64,000 bases of DNA from Chitinophagaceae bacterium (GTDB taxonomy: Bacteria; Bacteroidota; Bacteroidia; Chitinophagales; Chitinophagaceae). The stretch is from assembly GCA_017307755.1 (NCBI GenBank), contig JAFKGQ010000012.1, positions 372,001 through 436,000 of the forward strand, read 5' to 3'. The translations under genes and the position numbers were made by a program. Positions 26,615 through 34,407 of this stretch are shown here, piece after piece (position 1 is the stretch's first letter; the number at the start of each line of letters is the position of its first letter). The notes below the pieces were generated by a model. That model was given only the letters and a program-made list of their open reading frames with translations. It was not told the DNA's origin and did no database searches.

Positions 26615-27108
26615 ATAATAGAAAGATAATGGCTATGACTTTATTGCTGAATATCTTATTTTGTCTATGCAGCTGTTCGCTTTTCTTTCCAACCACCCGA
26701 ATTCAAGTACCAAAAGGCTATGTTGGATGGTGTTATGTGGTGCCAAGCCCGGACACTTCGCGGCTGATCGAGATCGATAGGAAAAGCGGACTTTACAAGA
26801 TCGACTCCCATGGGGTGGCGTACGTCCCTGTTTCGCACCTGGATCTCAAAAATGACAATGTGGTCGAAGTGTACGAAGGAGGAAAAGAGGTGACCGCATA
26901 TACAAGATATTCGGGAAAAAATGAGACGACACTCAGAGATAAGACGTATGAATACATCTCTTTTCTCCTGCCTGCTCCACAGGAACGTGAGATCGATAAC
27001 GACGAATATTGGAGACGAAAGGGCTATGAAAATACGGTGGCTGGCATGGCGTTATTTGATAGTTTGCTACAGAATAACCTGATCTCTATCAAAGCGCGAC
27101 CTTACTAA
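26608..27108 (+). CDS. Small lipoprotein, candidate immunity partner of the orphan RHS tip
   Basis: A 166-residue lipoprotein with lipobox LCSC (Cys23). The ATG at 26608 overlaps the tip's TAA by 7 bp; a second ATG at 26629 would give a shorter signal peptide. The mature part is beta-rich (GYVGWCYVVPSPDTSRLIEI, GVAYVPVSHLDLKNDNVVEV) with a helical end. No family is recognised. Overlap with the toxin-like frame implies translational coupling, as expected for a toxin/immunity pair, and the plan mirrors the lipoprotein at 16911 although the two show no obvious sequence similarity. It is AT-rich like its partner. Function is inferred from position. Confidence 0.6.
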   Translation: MVNNRKIMAMTLLLNILFCLCSCSLFFPTTRIQVPKGYVGWCYVVPSPDTSRLIEIDRKSGLYKIDSHGVAYVPVSHLDLKNDNVVEVYEGGKEVTAYTRYSGKNETTLRDKTYEYISFLLPAPQEREIDNDEYWRRKGYENTVAGMALFDSLLQNNLISIKARPY

Positions 27109-27121
27109 AATGTGGACGTTG

Positions 27122-28018
27122 TTATCTCTTTCGTTGTATAACCTCTTCCAGCCCTGGTTTGCAAGTCAAAAGATGCCAGCCGCCAAATACGACAAATACC
27201 TTGTCGTAAGCGTCTAATAATTTGTCAATAGTTTGAATTAAGAACTGGTCCCTTATTTCTTTTGAGGTTCTCCCAATTTTTTGAAATTTTGATTTTGGTT
27301 CAAATGGATTGGTGGGTTCAAGTTCAGCAATGTCAAAAGGTCTATTCAGCAACTTTTCATAATTCGTTTTATAGAAACCAAAGGTCTGTTCGTTCTTTGT
27401 CAGTTCCACACCGCCTTCCCCGGTGATGTAATGCTGAATAAATGACTCATATTTCTTCTCTATCTGTAAACTGTCTGTGATCTGTTGCCCTTTAAGCCCC
27501 CACATAAGCCGCTCGGTAACTATATAAGCTAAAAGCTCTCCTTTTGAATAGGTCTTTAGTAATTCACTAAACTCATATTGAGTGGAAGGGTCGCCATTAA
27601 CCGTCGCTATTTTTAGGCTGTCTGATAAAATTTTTGTCAACCCGATCTCTCCATCTTTTAATAAGGCGTCTTTTTTTGAGGCGTACGTCTTTTTTGAGAT
27701 ATCACCTCCCTCATTGACAGCAATATCCGGCTTATATGCAAAAAATTTATCTTCAATCTTTTTGAACATTGGATTCCCGGTGTCTGTGTCATCTGTGAGA
27801 TGATTTACCCCACAGAATACAATTCTTTTATTCCCGTTCACAAACTCGAGGATATAGGGATTAGAAGGGAGCTGCCCGTTCGAGTCCAGCTTTATATCGA
27901 GGTAGCTTACTGTCGGGTAGATATGCAGCGTATCTGTATTTGATCCTTTGCCGGAGTTTGGAGTATTACACCCTGAGAATAATATAGAAAACAGGGTTAG
28001 GGCTAAAATATACTTCAT
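27122..28018 (-). CDS. TraB/GumN-like lipoprotein
   Basis: A 298-residue lipoprotein (lipobox FSGC, Cys17; start at 28018 rather than the upstream ATG at 28048). Features of the TraB/GumN/Tiki fold: an early VFCGVNHLTDDTD segment, a conserved Glu in KPDIAVNEGG and a C-terminal VFVVFGGWHLLTCKPGLEEV whose His lies where the family has its GxxH motif. Some relatives (Tiki) are metalloproteases, but most bacterial members have no defined role. It is convergent with the lipoprotein at 26608 with only 13 bp between stops, and no terminator is visible there. Upstream is a minus-strand run of secreted proteins that may be co-transcribed. Confidence 0.7.
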   Translation of the reverse strand: MKYILALTLFSILFSGCNTPNSGKGSNTDTLHIYPTVSYLDIKLDSNGQLPSNPYILEFVNGNKRIVFCGVNHLTDDTDTGNPMFKKIEDKFFAYKPDIAVNEGGDISKKTYASKKDALLKDGEIGLTKILSDSLKIATVNGDPSTQYEFSELLKTYSKGELLAYIVTERLMWGLKGQQITDSLQIEKKYESFIQHYITGEGGVELTKNEQTFGFYKTNYEKLLNRPFDIAELEPTNPFEPKSKFQKIGRTSKEIRDQFLIQTIDKLLDAYDKVFVVFGGWHLLTCKPGLEEVIQRKR

Positions 28019-28058
28019 ATTGGTATTAAATATAAAGCAAATTCTCATCCCGGAGAAC

Positions 28059-29201
28059 TCAAAACGAGATCTTACTAAAAGGGACTCCTGCCGTCACCCC
28101 GATGGCTGTCCTGCCATTGAGTCCCTTGCCGGCGTCGATGGAATGTCCCATATCATAAAAACGGACCTGGAACTCGAAGTTCATGGCTGCCTCCGCCTTT
28201 TTATTGATCAGCACGATGGGTACGCCCAGTATGCCATTCATAGCATGGTAGTCCCCGATGGCCTGTTCCAGATGGAAGCTGATGCCGATGTGCGAGTCTT
28301 TTGGAAAGTAGATCAGCTGTCCTTTTATAGATGGGGTAATAAAGTTTTTGTAGTCGCCTATATATTGATTGCCGGATTTTGTCAGCATAAAGCCGTCACG
28401 CGCGTTGTTCAACGTAACGTCTCCGGCCAGCGTGGCAAAGAACCTTCCAAATTTACTACCTTCCCATAGCCTGGTATGGCTGATGTTGAAATGCAGGGGC
28501 CACGCATGGCGGCTCATGGGGTCGGCGCCCGGGGTGGGTAGGGTCTGAAAATTTTCGGTGACCAGGGGAATATACAGACTGATGCTCGTCCAGTGGAACG
28601 CAAAGACGCCATAGTTAAAAGATTTGGCAAGATGTTCGGCCTGTTTATGCGCGTAGTCGAATTCAAGCTCTTTAAAAAGGTCTACATCGTACACAAAGTC
28701 ATCCGGCCGGCCCCGGATGTCCTTTTCCATACTGCGGAGGATGGCGGCGCGCACGGTATCCATGGCCTGCATCTGCGCCGTAGCAGCTGTTACCCGCGGA
28801 CGGCCGACCCAGGTTTGTTTGATCAGGGCCCCGAACTGGTTGTTATAGGGTCTGTTCTCACTGCGGGCGGCAAAGGCGTCTGCAACGTTGGCCTGTACGC
28901 CGATGCTGAGGAAGGAACGAAGGGGCTCGTCGATGCCGTGGGACTGCCGCATATTATGATAGATCGCGAGGGTGCCTTGCGCGGAATTTGCTATGACGGA
29001 ATTCTTATAGAGGGTGAGGTTGTCCGGGTCGGACATATAGTAGCCGGCGGCTTCCGAAAGAAAGACATTCAAGGCCCGGTGGGACAGCAGAGCGCCGGCG
29101 GACGACGTATTGATCGTCTTTAGTTCAAGCAGAAGACTATCTGGTGTCTGGGCACGCACCACTTGTGCACTGAGTATTATGACGAATAATAGCCTATACA
29201 T
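28059..29201 (-). CDS. Secreted/outer-membrane protein of unknown function
   Basis: A 380-residue protein with signal peptide MYRLLFVIILSAQVVRAQ. The first half is helical (LLSHRALNVFLSEAAGYYMS, AATAQMQAMDTVRAAILRSM); the second half has beta strands with aromatic ends (GVFAFHWTSISLYIPLVTEN, HIGISFHLEQAIGDYHAMNG, NFEFQVRFYDMGHSI) ending in GVPFSKISF with a C-terminal Phe, as in outer-membrane barrels. Its start overlaps the stop of the FAD-oxidase gene by 8 bp, so the two are translationally coupled and may act in one pathway. I do not recognise a family. Confidence 0.6.
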   Translation of the reverse strand: MYRLLFVIILSAQVVRAQTPDSLLLELKTINTSSAGALLSHRALNVFLSEAAGYYMSDPDNLTLYKNSVIANSAQGTLAIYHNMRQSHGIDEPLRSFLSIGVQANVADAFAARSENRPYNNQFGALIKQTWVGRPRVTAATAQMQAMDTVRAAILRSMEKDIRGRPDDFVYDVDLFKELEFDYAHKQAEHLAKSFNYGVFAFHWTSISLYIPLVTENFQTLPTPGADPMSRHAWPLHFNISHTRLWEGSKFGRFFATLAGDVTLNNARDGFMLTKSGNQYIGDYKNFITPSIKGQLIYFPKDSHIGISFHLEQAIGDYHAMNGILGVPIVLINKKAEAAMNFEFQVRFYDMGHSIDAGKGLNGRTAIGVTAGVPFSKISF

Positions 29202-30705
29202 CCAAACCCCATTTGGTTAGCGTAGCATTGGTAAATACTTTTTTGGTGTCCGTGTCCAGCAGCTTGTTGCGGGACGCCAGCCAGGTCTTGACATCGTCCC
29301 CATACATATTGCTGATGCGGGTGAAGTCCAGCTCATTTACTTTCCCCCAGTGGAAGGTGAAAGGAATCTTCTCTTCTTCGAACTTCTTCCATACGGCCGT
29401 ATAAAAAGCATAGGTTGCATCGGAGAATGCCGCATCCAGCTCCAGCACGCAGGTGTAGTCAAATCGGGTGAAGGCAAGTTTTGCCCCGGACCTCTTTACG
29501 AACCGGTAGGCAAACAGTCCTGCAAAAGGCCCGTCGGTCTTATTGACGGCCAGCAGCACGTCCGTTGCCTGTTTGATATAGCTGATGGGTATACCGACAG
29601 CTGCACTGAGCAGTTTGCCATGCAGGGTAGTATTGTCGAATATCTCTCCGAGGATGCCGAATTGTTTTGAATAGGGCGTGAGGTTGGACGCCAGTAGTTT
29701 GGTGACGAGCGTCGGCACCAGGGCGGGTATCCCTTGTGTAAGCTTGCCGATAAAGCAGGGGGCGTCATCGCCAGGTCCCAAACCTTCAAGGTTGCGTACG
29801 GGAGGCTTATAGCCGAGCCGGTAGGGCCGTTTGTACATGGTAGTGACATAGGCGCCTTTCTCCAGATCATAAGGGTTCAGGGATATGGCAAAATGGTAAG
29901 GCCGTTCGACGCCATAGGGCAATTGAAGCTGTGTATTGCTGAAATCCAGGGTTTGCATCAGTTGTATCAGCTTGGGGTCAAAAGGCATGGTGGACATGGA
30001 TGCTTCCAGGAGGAAGATGTCTTCTGTCTCGATCATGACCCCGTGGATGATGCCAAAGCTGCCAAAGCAGACCAGGGCCGAGTAAAAAAGATCGTCGTCA
30101 CGTATCAGCTCTGTCTGTAAATGTTGTATAAAGGTGTCCGAGACTACAGGTGCGGAGGCTCTTTCCAGCCAGATATGCCGGGTAGGGCTGACGATGATAT
30201 GCATACCGACGACAAAGTCCTGTACGGCTCCTACGTCAAAGGCGGAGCCATGGGCCCCTGTGGCTGTCACACCCGCGATGGTCTGTCCATTGCTGGCGCC
30301 GGATGTTTTTAAGGAGAGGTTGCGCCCTTTAAGGAACCTGCTGAGCTCCCAGACCCCGTTGCCGCATTGGGCCAGGAAAAGTTTGGAAGGATCACCTGTA
30401 TAGGTACTCGCTACGCTGGCGCCTGATATGTCGAATATCATGTTCAGGGGTTTGGTGTCCAGCATGAGGCCTTCCTCGGCTGTGGCGATCTTTGTCCAGG
30501 ACCAGCCGGATCCCAATGCCCGCAGGGGTAGTTGTTTTGTAATGGCCTCGCCGATGAGGGATTGCAGTCCTTTTGTCGTGTCGTTATAGCTGTCGAGGGG
30601 GCCCAGGGAATTATCGTTTGCCAGCTCGTAAAGGTCCCTGATCTTTTGTACAAAGGTTTCATGTTTGTTCTCCCAGGTACTGAAACCTGTTTTGATAACT
30701 TTCAT
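29194..30705 (-). CDS. FAD-linked oxidase of the sugar-lactone oxidase type
   Basis: A 503-residue flavoprotein. The N-terminal FAD_binding_4 fold is shown by LRALGSGWSWTKIATAEEGL (residues about 60-80), the STYTGDPSKLFLAQCGNGVWEL segment and GQTIAGVTATGAHGSAFDVG, the FAD-contacting loop. The C-terminal substrate domain ends with FTFHWGKVNEL, resembling the His-Trp-x-Lys motif of aldonolactone and alditol oxidases. Such enzymes oxidise sugar lactones or alditols with oxygen as acceptor. No signal peptide is seen, so it is probably cytoplasmic. It overlaps the downstream membrane-protein gene. The exact substrate is not visible. Confidence 0.8.
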   Translation of the reverse strand: MKVIKTGFSTWENKHETFVQKIRDLYELANDNSLGPLDSYNDTTKGLQSLIGEAITKQLPLRALGSGWSWTKIATAEEGLMLDTKPLNMIFDISGASVASTYTGDPSKLFLAQCGNGVWELSRFLKGRNLSLKTSGASNGQTIAGVTATGAHGSAFDVGAVQDFVVGMHIIVSPTRHIWLERASAPVVSDTFIQHLQTELIRDDDLFYSALVCFGSFGIIHGVMIETEDIFLLEASMSTMPFDPKLIQLMQTLDFSNTQLQLPYGVERPYHFAISLNPYDLEKGAYVTTMYKRPYRLGYKPPVRNLEGLGPGDDAPCFIGKLTQGIPALVPTLVTKLLASNLTPYSKQFGILGEIFDNTTLHGKLLSAAVGIPISYIKQATDVLLAVNKTDGPFAGLFAYRFVKRSGAKLAFTRFDYTCVLELDAAFSDATYAFYTAVWKKFEEEKIPFTFHWGKVNELDFTRISNMYGDDVKTWLASRNKLLDTDTKKVFTNATLTKWGLDV

Positions 30706-30715
30706 GATAGTGGAT

Positions 30716-31045
30716 TTAAAGGTGACCGTTGATCTGACAAGGTTTGCTGCATTGCCATTCTATTCTCACCGGCGCCCAGATCCCCAGCGTCAGCACGGTA
30801 ATAAGGGAATAGCCGAAGTTGTTCTTCACCTGTACTACGGCCACCCCATTGGCGTTGAGGCTGTCGCAGATGGGTGTAGAGATCTCTTTGGGTTTTTGGA
30901 CCAGGCCCCAGAAAAAAGAGTGGGCTGTCCTGGAATTCATTTCCGCGCCTGGCTGGGCGTGGGTGGCGACGCGGTAGGAGTAGCAGCTGCTGAATAGTAA
31001 CAGGCAGGCCGTTAGTGCCAGGAGCACATGGGTTAACTTTGGCAT
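30716..31045 (-). CDS. Bor-like small lipoprotein
   Basis: A 109-residue lipoprotein with lipobox FSSC (Cys21). The mature part contains HSFFWGLVQKPKEI, CDSLNANGVAVVQVKNNFGY and SLITVLTLGIWAPVRIEWQC, the pattern of Bor/Iss-type small lipoproteins (HSFFWGL ... CGSNGVxxVxxxxNFGYSLI). Bor is a serum-resistance lipoprotein in coliphage lambda; here its role is unknown. It lies 10 bp upstream of the FAD-oxidase start, in the same direction. Confidence 0.65.
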   Translation of the reverse strand: MPKLTHVLLALTACLLLFSSCYSYRVATHAQPGAEMNSRTAHSFFWGLVQKPKEISTPICDSLNANGVAVVQVKNNFGYSLITVLTLGIWAPVRIEWQCSKPCQINGHL

Positions 31046-31080
31046 AGCGCGTTGTTTGGTAAAAGGTAAAGATTTTTTAC

Positions 31081-32103
31081 CTATTTACCCAGCATGTCCT
31101 GCAGCTGTCTGAAATCGATGTTCTCCCGGACCTGGCGGTCGATGCTTGCGATGGCGGATACGGACGGATCATAGCTCCAGCTGACAAGAAAAAGCCGGGC
31201 GTTCTCATTCGTGGGATGTGTCTTGAAGTAGCCGGGGTTCATGCGTACCAGCATATTCCTGTCGGCGGCATTATCCTCGAATCCTCGGAAGGTGTCGGCT
31301 GTCACGGATACCATGGCGGGTTTGTTTAGCTCTGCGGGGGTGCTGCGTAAGGTCAGACTATCTATAAGGCGCAGGGTTTTATCCAGGTCTGCGGTAGCTT
31401 TTATGATATTGTCCTGCAGGTAGGCCTCATCGCTCTGATAGTCCTGGAGAAAGAGCCGCATCCTTACCTGGAGGTCTGTGCCGGAATAATGGTTATTCAG
31501 TTGATCCATGGCGGCTTGTTTTTCCGCTGTCTGTATGGCTGTGGGACGGATGGGGGTCTTTAACCTGATGTTTGCGATGATGCTGTTCTTTATGGCGGTC
31601 AGCTCTGCCCGGGCTTCCTGTAAGTATTCTTTCCTGGTAACGGGGATATAGGGCAACTGTCCGTCCCTGCCGGTCACCAGCCAGGTCATGATATGCTGAC
31701 CCTCTTCATTCTCGTATTCAAAATAGGGACAATCTTTTTGTACGCCATCAGCGGGACGAAGACCGGCGATCTCTTTGCCATTGACCGTCAGGTAGCGCAA
31801 CAGGGGGCTTAGGTCACCCGCCATGATGGTGAGCCGGCTTTTGTTGTCTTCCGATCTGCATGTTATGTTGAACTTTTCCGGGAAATATTCGCCGTGCCAT
31901 AGAGGAGAGAAGTCTGCCTCCGAGAAACAGGAATCCTGGAGGAAGGCTACCATGGCGTCGGCAGCGCTCTGCATTTTTGCAAGTTTTGTGCGGGGGATAC
32001 GTCCATTGACATGATCTTCCTCTTTTACCCACTCGCGAGGTGCGCGGACAGGTGTCGATGCAATCAATGTAAGCAGCAGCGCGGAGATGGAAAAGGCGTT
32101 CAT
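31081..32103 (-). CDS. Secreted protein of unknown function
   Basis: A 340-residue protein with a signal peptide (MNAFSISALLLTLIASTPVRA). It has a mixed N-terminal domain with several Cys (LQDSCFSEADF, FNITCRSEDN, QKDCPYFEYENEEGQ), a long helical segment (YLQEARAELTAIKNSIIANI; LQDNIIKATADLDKTLRLID) and a beta-rich end. I do not recognise a family. It belongs to the minus-strand group between the two-component system and the lipoproteins; the 189 bp separating it from the regulator gene hold no feature beyond a small GGGATATTGAA repeat. Confidence 0.6.
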   Translation of the reverse strand: MNAFSISALLLTLIASTPVRAPREWVKEEDHVNGRIPRTKLAKMQSAADAMVAFLQDSCFSEADFSPLWHGEYFPEKFNITCRSEDNKSRLTIMAGDLSPLLRYLTVNGKEIAGLRPADGVQKDCPYFEYENEEGQHIMTWLVTGRDGQLPYIPVTRKEYLQEARAELTAIKNSIIANIRLKTPIRPTAIQTAEKQAAMDQLNNHYSGTDLQVRMRLFLQDYQSDEAYLQDNIIKATADLDKTLRLIDSLTLRSTPAELNKPAMVSVTADTFRGFEDNAADRNMLVRMNPGYFKTHPTNENARLFLVSWSYDPSVSAIASIDRQVRENIDFRQLQDMLGK

Positions 32104-32292
32104 ATATCTTGCTTATAGGGTTTACGGATCGCAAGATTTTTCTAAGACGTGGAGAGGAGATCCAGAGGTTTGGACAAAACAGGATTGGACAAAAGGGGAT
32201 ATTGAAGAGGGATATTGAAAGGACGAAAGACGGCGACAAAATACACAATCTCCCTGAGAAATGCAAGCCCTGCGCATCAGGCTGATTGTTAT

Positions 32293-33000
32293 TTACTTAT
32301 CATCAGATCGTAAAGCCCGGATGGATTTGTACTGTCTCCCGAAGGGAAGCTCGATATCGCCGATCTCCACGTCGTGATTGGTATAGGCCGTCACCTTGGC
32401 CAGACTGACGATAAAGCTCCGGTGGATACGGGCAAAAAGGTCCTTGGGCAGCATGGCTTCCAGCGTGGTAAGAGATTGTTTTACGATTAAAGGTTTGTCA
32501 TTTTGCCGGAAGATCTTGATATAATCCTTCAGGCTTTCGATATAGACAATATCGTTGAGGAATACTTTTACCATCTTACGCTCGGACCGGAAATATAAAA
32601 AGCTTTGCTGGATATCATCATTTTTATCCGGTGTATCAACGGGCATACCCGATCCGGTGGCCTTGTTGACGGCCCGTAGAAAACGCTCGAATGATATAGG
32701 CTTTAATAAATAATCCACGGCGTCCAGATCGAAAGCGTCCGCGGCAAATTCCTTATAAGCTGTTGTGAAGATGACTTTTGGCGGGTGCTGCAAGGCCTTT
32801 ATAAAACCCGTACCAGACAATTTGGGCATTTGTATGTCCAGGAACAACAGGTCTATTTTTTTTGTCTTCAGGAGCTCCATGGCCTGTAAGGCATTATTGC
32901 ATGTTCCGGCAATTTCCAACTGCTGCACCATCTCCGCATATTTGCGGATGACCTTGATAGCGGGCGGCTCATCATCAACGATCAAGCACTTCCAGATCAT
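32293..33000 (-). CDS. LytTR-family response regulator
   Basis: A 235-residue regulator. The receiver domain covers residues 1-120, with acidic pocket D9-D10 (IVDDEPPA), phosphoacceptor D55 in LLFLDIQMP and the conserved Lys in TTAYKEFAADAF. The LytTR DNA-binding domain occupies about 135-230 (ERKMVKVFLNDIVYIESLKD; LPKDLFARIHRSFIVSLAKV). Its start lies inside the 3' end of the kinase gene (26-bp overlap), a typical coupled LytS/LytR-type pair. It probably controls nearby surface-protein genes, because the plus-strand cluster begins on the other side of a repeat-containing 320-bp region; that target is inference. Confidence 0.93.
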   Translation of the reverse strand: MIWKCLIVDDEPPAIKVIRKYAEMVQQLEIAGTCNNALQAMELLKTKKIDLLFLDIQMPKLSGTGFIKALQHPPKVIFTTAYKEFAADAFDLDAVDYLLKPISFERFLRAVNKATGSGMPVDTPDKNDDIQQSFLYFRSERKMVKVFLNDIVYIESLKDYIKIFRQNDKPLIVKQSLTTLEAMLPKDLFARIHRSFIVSLAKVTAYTNHDVEIGDIELPFGRQYKSIRALRSDDK

Positions 33001-34087
33001 GTTCAGCGTTTTTTAAAGTAGTGATTGGGTTGTCGGAGTTCTTAATGGCCTCTTCGTCCAATACCAGATCGAGGTTCACTATAAAGACTTCCTCCCGCAT
33101 CATTATCTCCAGCATATGCCTGTCCGGGTACAGCAGTTCCAGCCGTCTTTTTACATTCTGTAAGCCGAGGCCGCCGGCTTCATTGGTCCCGATCTCCTCT
33201 TCCTTGCCTTGTCTGCTGTTCACCAGCTTGAATTGGAGAGTCGATTCCGTGACCGTCAGGTAAAAGCTGATCCAGCTTTGCTCTATCTGGTTGCTGACGC
33301 CATGTTTGAAAGCATTTTCGAAAAATGGAAGCAGCAGGAGCGGGGCGATCCGGTGTCGCTCGATGTCTCCTGTAATGGTGATCGATATATCCAGCCTGTC
33401 GCCATAGCGCAGCTGCTCCAACGCCATATATTCCTTTAATAAGGATACTTCCTTACGCAGGGGAATAAGGGAAACGCTGCTTTCATAGATCATAAACCGC
33501 AGCAGATGGGATAGCTTTAGCACAATCTCAGGCGCTTGCGGGGATTGTTCCAAAGTATGGGAATAAAGGTTATTCAATGTGTTGAATAAAAAGTGGGGGT
33601 GCAGTTGTGACTTCAGCAGGGCAAGTTCAGCAACGGCCCGTTGTTCCTGCGCTTCGATGGTTTGCTGTTTCTGCTGATACCAATGATTTAGCAGCTTGAT
33701 GGAGATGGCGATACCCGCCACATGGATATAGGGGAGGATACCTTTGCCTGTTAGCATGGTGAACCCGAGCCCTTTCATATTGATCAATGTCAGCTGCGCC
33801 AGGGTGTTGTAAGTATAACAAAGCGCCAGCACGAGGAAGAGGCCGATAAAGAACGGGGTATATTTTCTTTTAAAAAGATAGCGGGGAATGAGAAAATAGA
33901 TCAGCGAATATACGACCAGCATAAAACCCGGCAGGTATAGGGCGGCATTCAGGAAAGAGTCCTTGTATTTGTAGCCAAAACCAAAGCCCCACGCAAAATA
34001 GGTGGTTACTATTACCCAGAAAAGCAGATGTTTTAGCAGCTTCCTGCCCAGCCGCCCCCAGTTGAAATATGCTGATGCCGGATCCAT
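32975..34087 (-). CDS. LytS-type sensor histidine kinase
   Basis: A 370-residue kinase with four predicted membrane segments (about residues 18-38, 48-68, 77-100 and 115-132), a short cytoplasmic coiled coil (YQQKQQTIEAQEQRAVAELA) and the His_kinase domain LKSQLHPHFLFNTLNNLYSH with phosphoacceptor H165. The ATPase domain follows, with N-box LLLLPFFENAFKHGV and the G-box GGLGLQNVKRRLELLY. It carries no separate periplasmic sensor, so the stimulus is probably sensed in or near the membrane. It is coupled to the response-regulator gene and transcribed away from the 34408 gene. Confidence 0.93.
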   Translation of the reverse strand: MDPASAYFNWGRLGRKLLKHLLFWVIVTTYFAWGFGFGYKYKDSFLNAALYLPGFMLVVYSLIYFLIPRYLFKRKYTPFFIGLFLVLALCYTYNTLAQLTLINMKGLGFTMLTGKGILPYIHVAGIAISIKLLNHWYQQKQQTIEAQEQRAVAELALLKSQLHPHFLFNTLNNLYSHTLEQSPQAPEIVLKLSHLLRFMIYESSVSLIPLRKEVSLLKEYMALEQLRYGDRLDISITITGDIERHRIAPLLLLPFFENAFKHGVSNQIEQSWISFYLTVTESTLQFKLVNSRQGKEEEIGTNEAGGLGLQNVKRRLELLYPDRHMLEIMMREEVFIVNLDLVLDEEAIKNSDNPITTLKNAEHDLEVLDR

Positions 34088-34186
34088 GATATTTCAAATT
34101 TAAAACAATTGTACACCTTCCCGAATATTATAAAAAAATCATCGACAAACGACACGCTTTCGTAGACGGGCGTATAAAACAGCGCT

Positions 34187-34285
34187 GTTAGACGGTTAGA
34201 CTACCAGATTGGGTCGTCTGTAACCAATACCGTCCGTTACGGATACAAAGCGTAAAAGTCCGTAACGCCTTCACTATTTTACGCT
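34187..34285. promoter_or_regulatory. Repeats in the divergent region between kinase and barrel-protein genes
   Basis: The 320-bp gap 34088-34407 has no convincing gene. It contains a tandem GTTAGAC-G-GTTAGAC at 34187-34201 (direct repeats, the kind LytTR regulators bind), the palindrome TCCGT-T-ACGGA near 34232-34242 with a related TCCGTAACG at 34259, and a 9-bp inverted repeat AGCGTAAAA / TTTTACGCT at 34249-34257 and 34277-34285. These may be regulator sites for the plus-strand surface cluster; no exact promoter boxes were seen. Confidence 0.4.
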
Positions 34286-34407
34286 CAACTGACTGGCATA
34301 GTATGAAAAAATGTCTTCTTTATTATCGGTTGTTCACTCAAAAAGGGTATGCCGGAGCGTCAACGCGAGCGGTACTTTTACCCCGGCCGTTGTTAAAGTC
34401 ATCCCAT

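Noticed and set aside
34096..34103. Minus-strand TAAATTTG box directly before the kinase start
   Set aside because: It matches the -7 consensus but lies only 9 bp from the ATG and lacks a -33 box, so it is more likely chance in AT-rich DNA.
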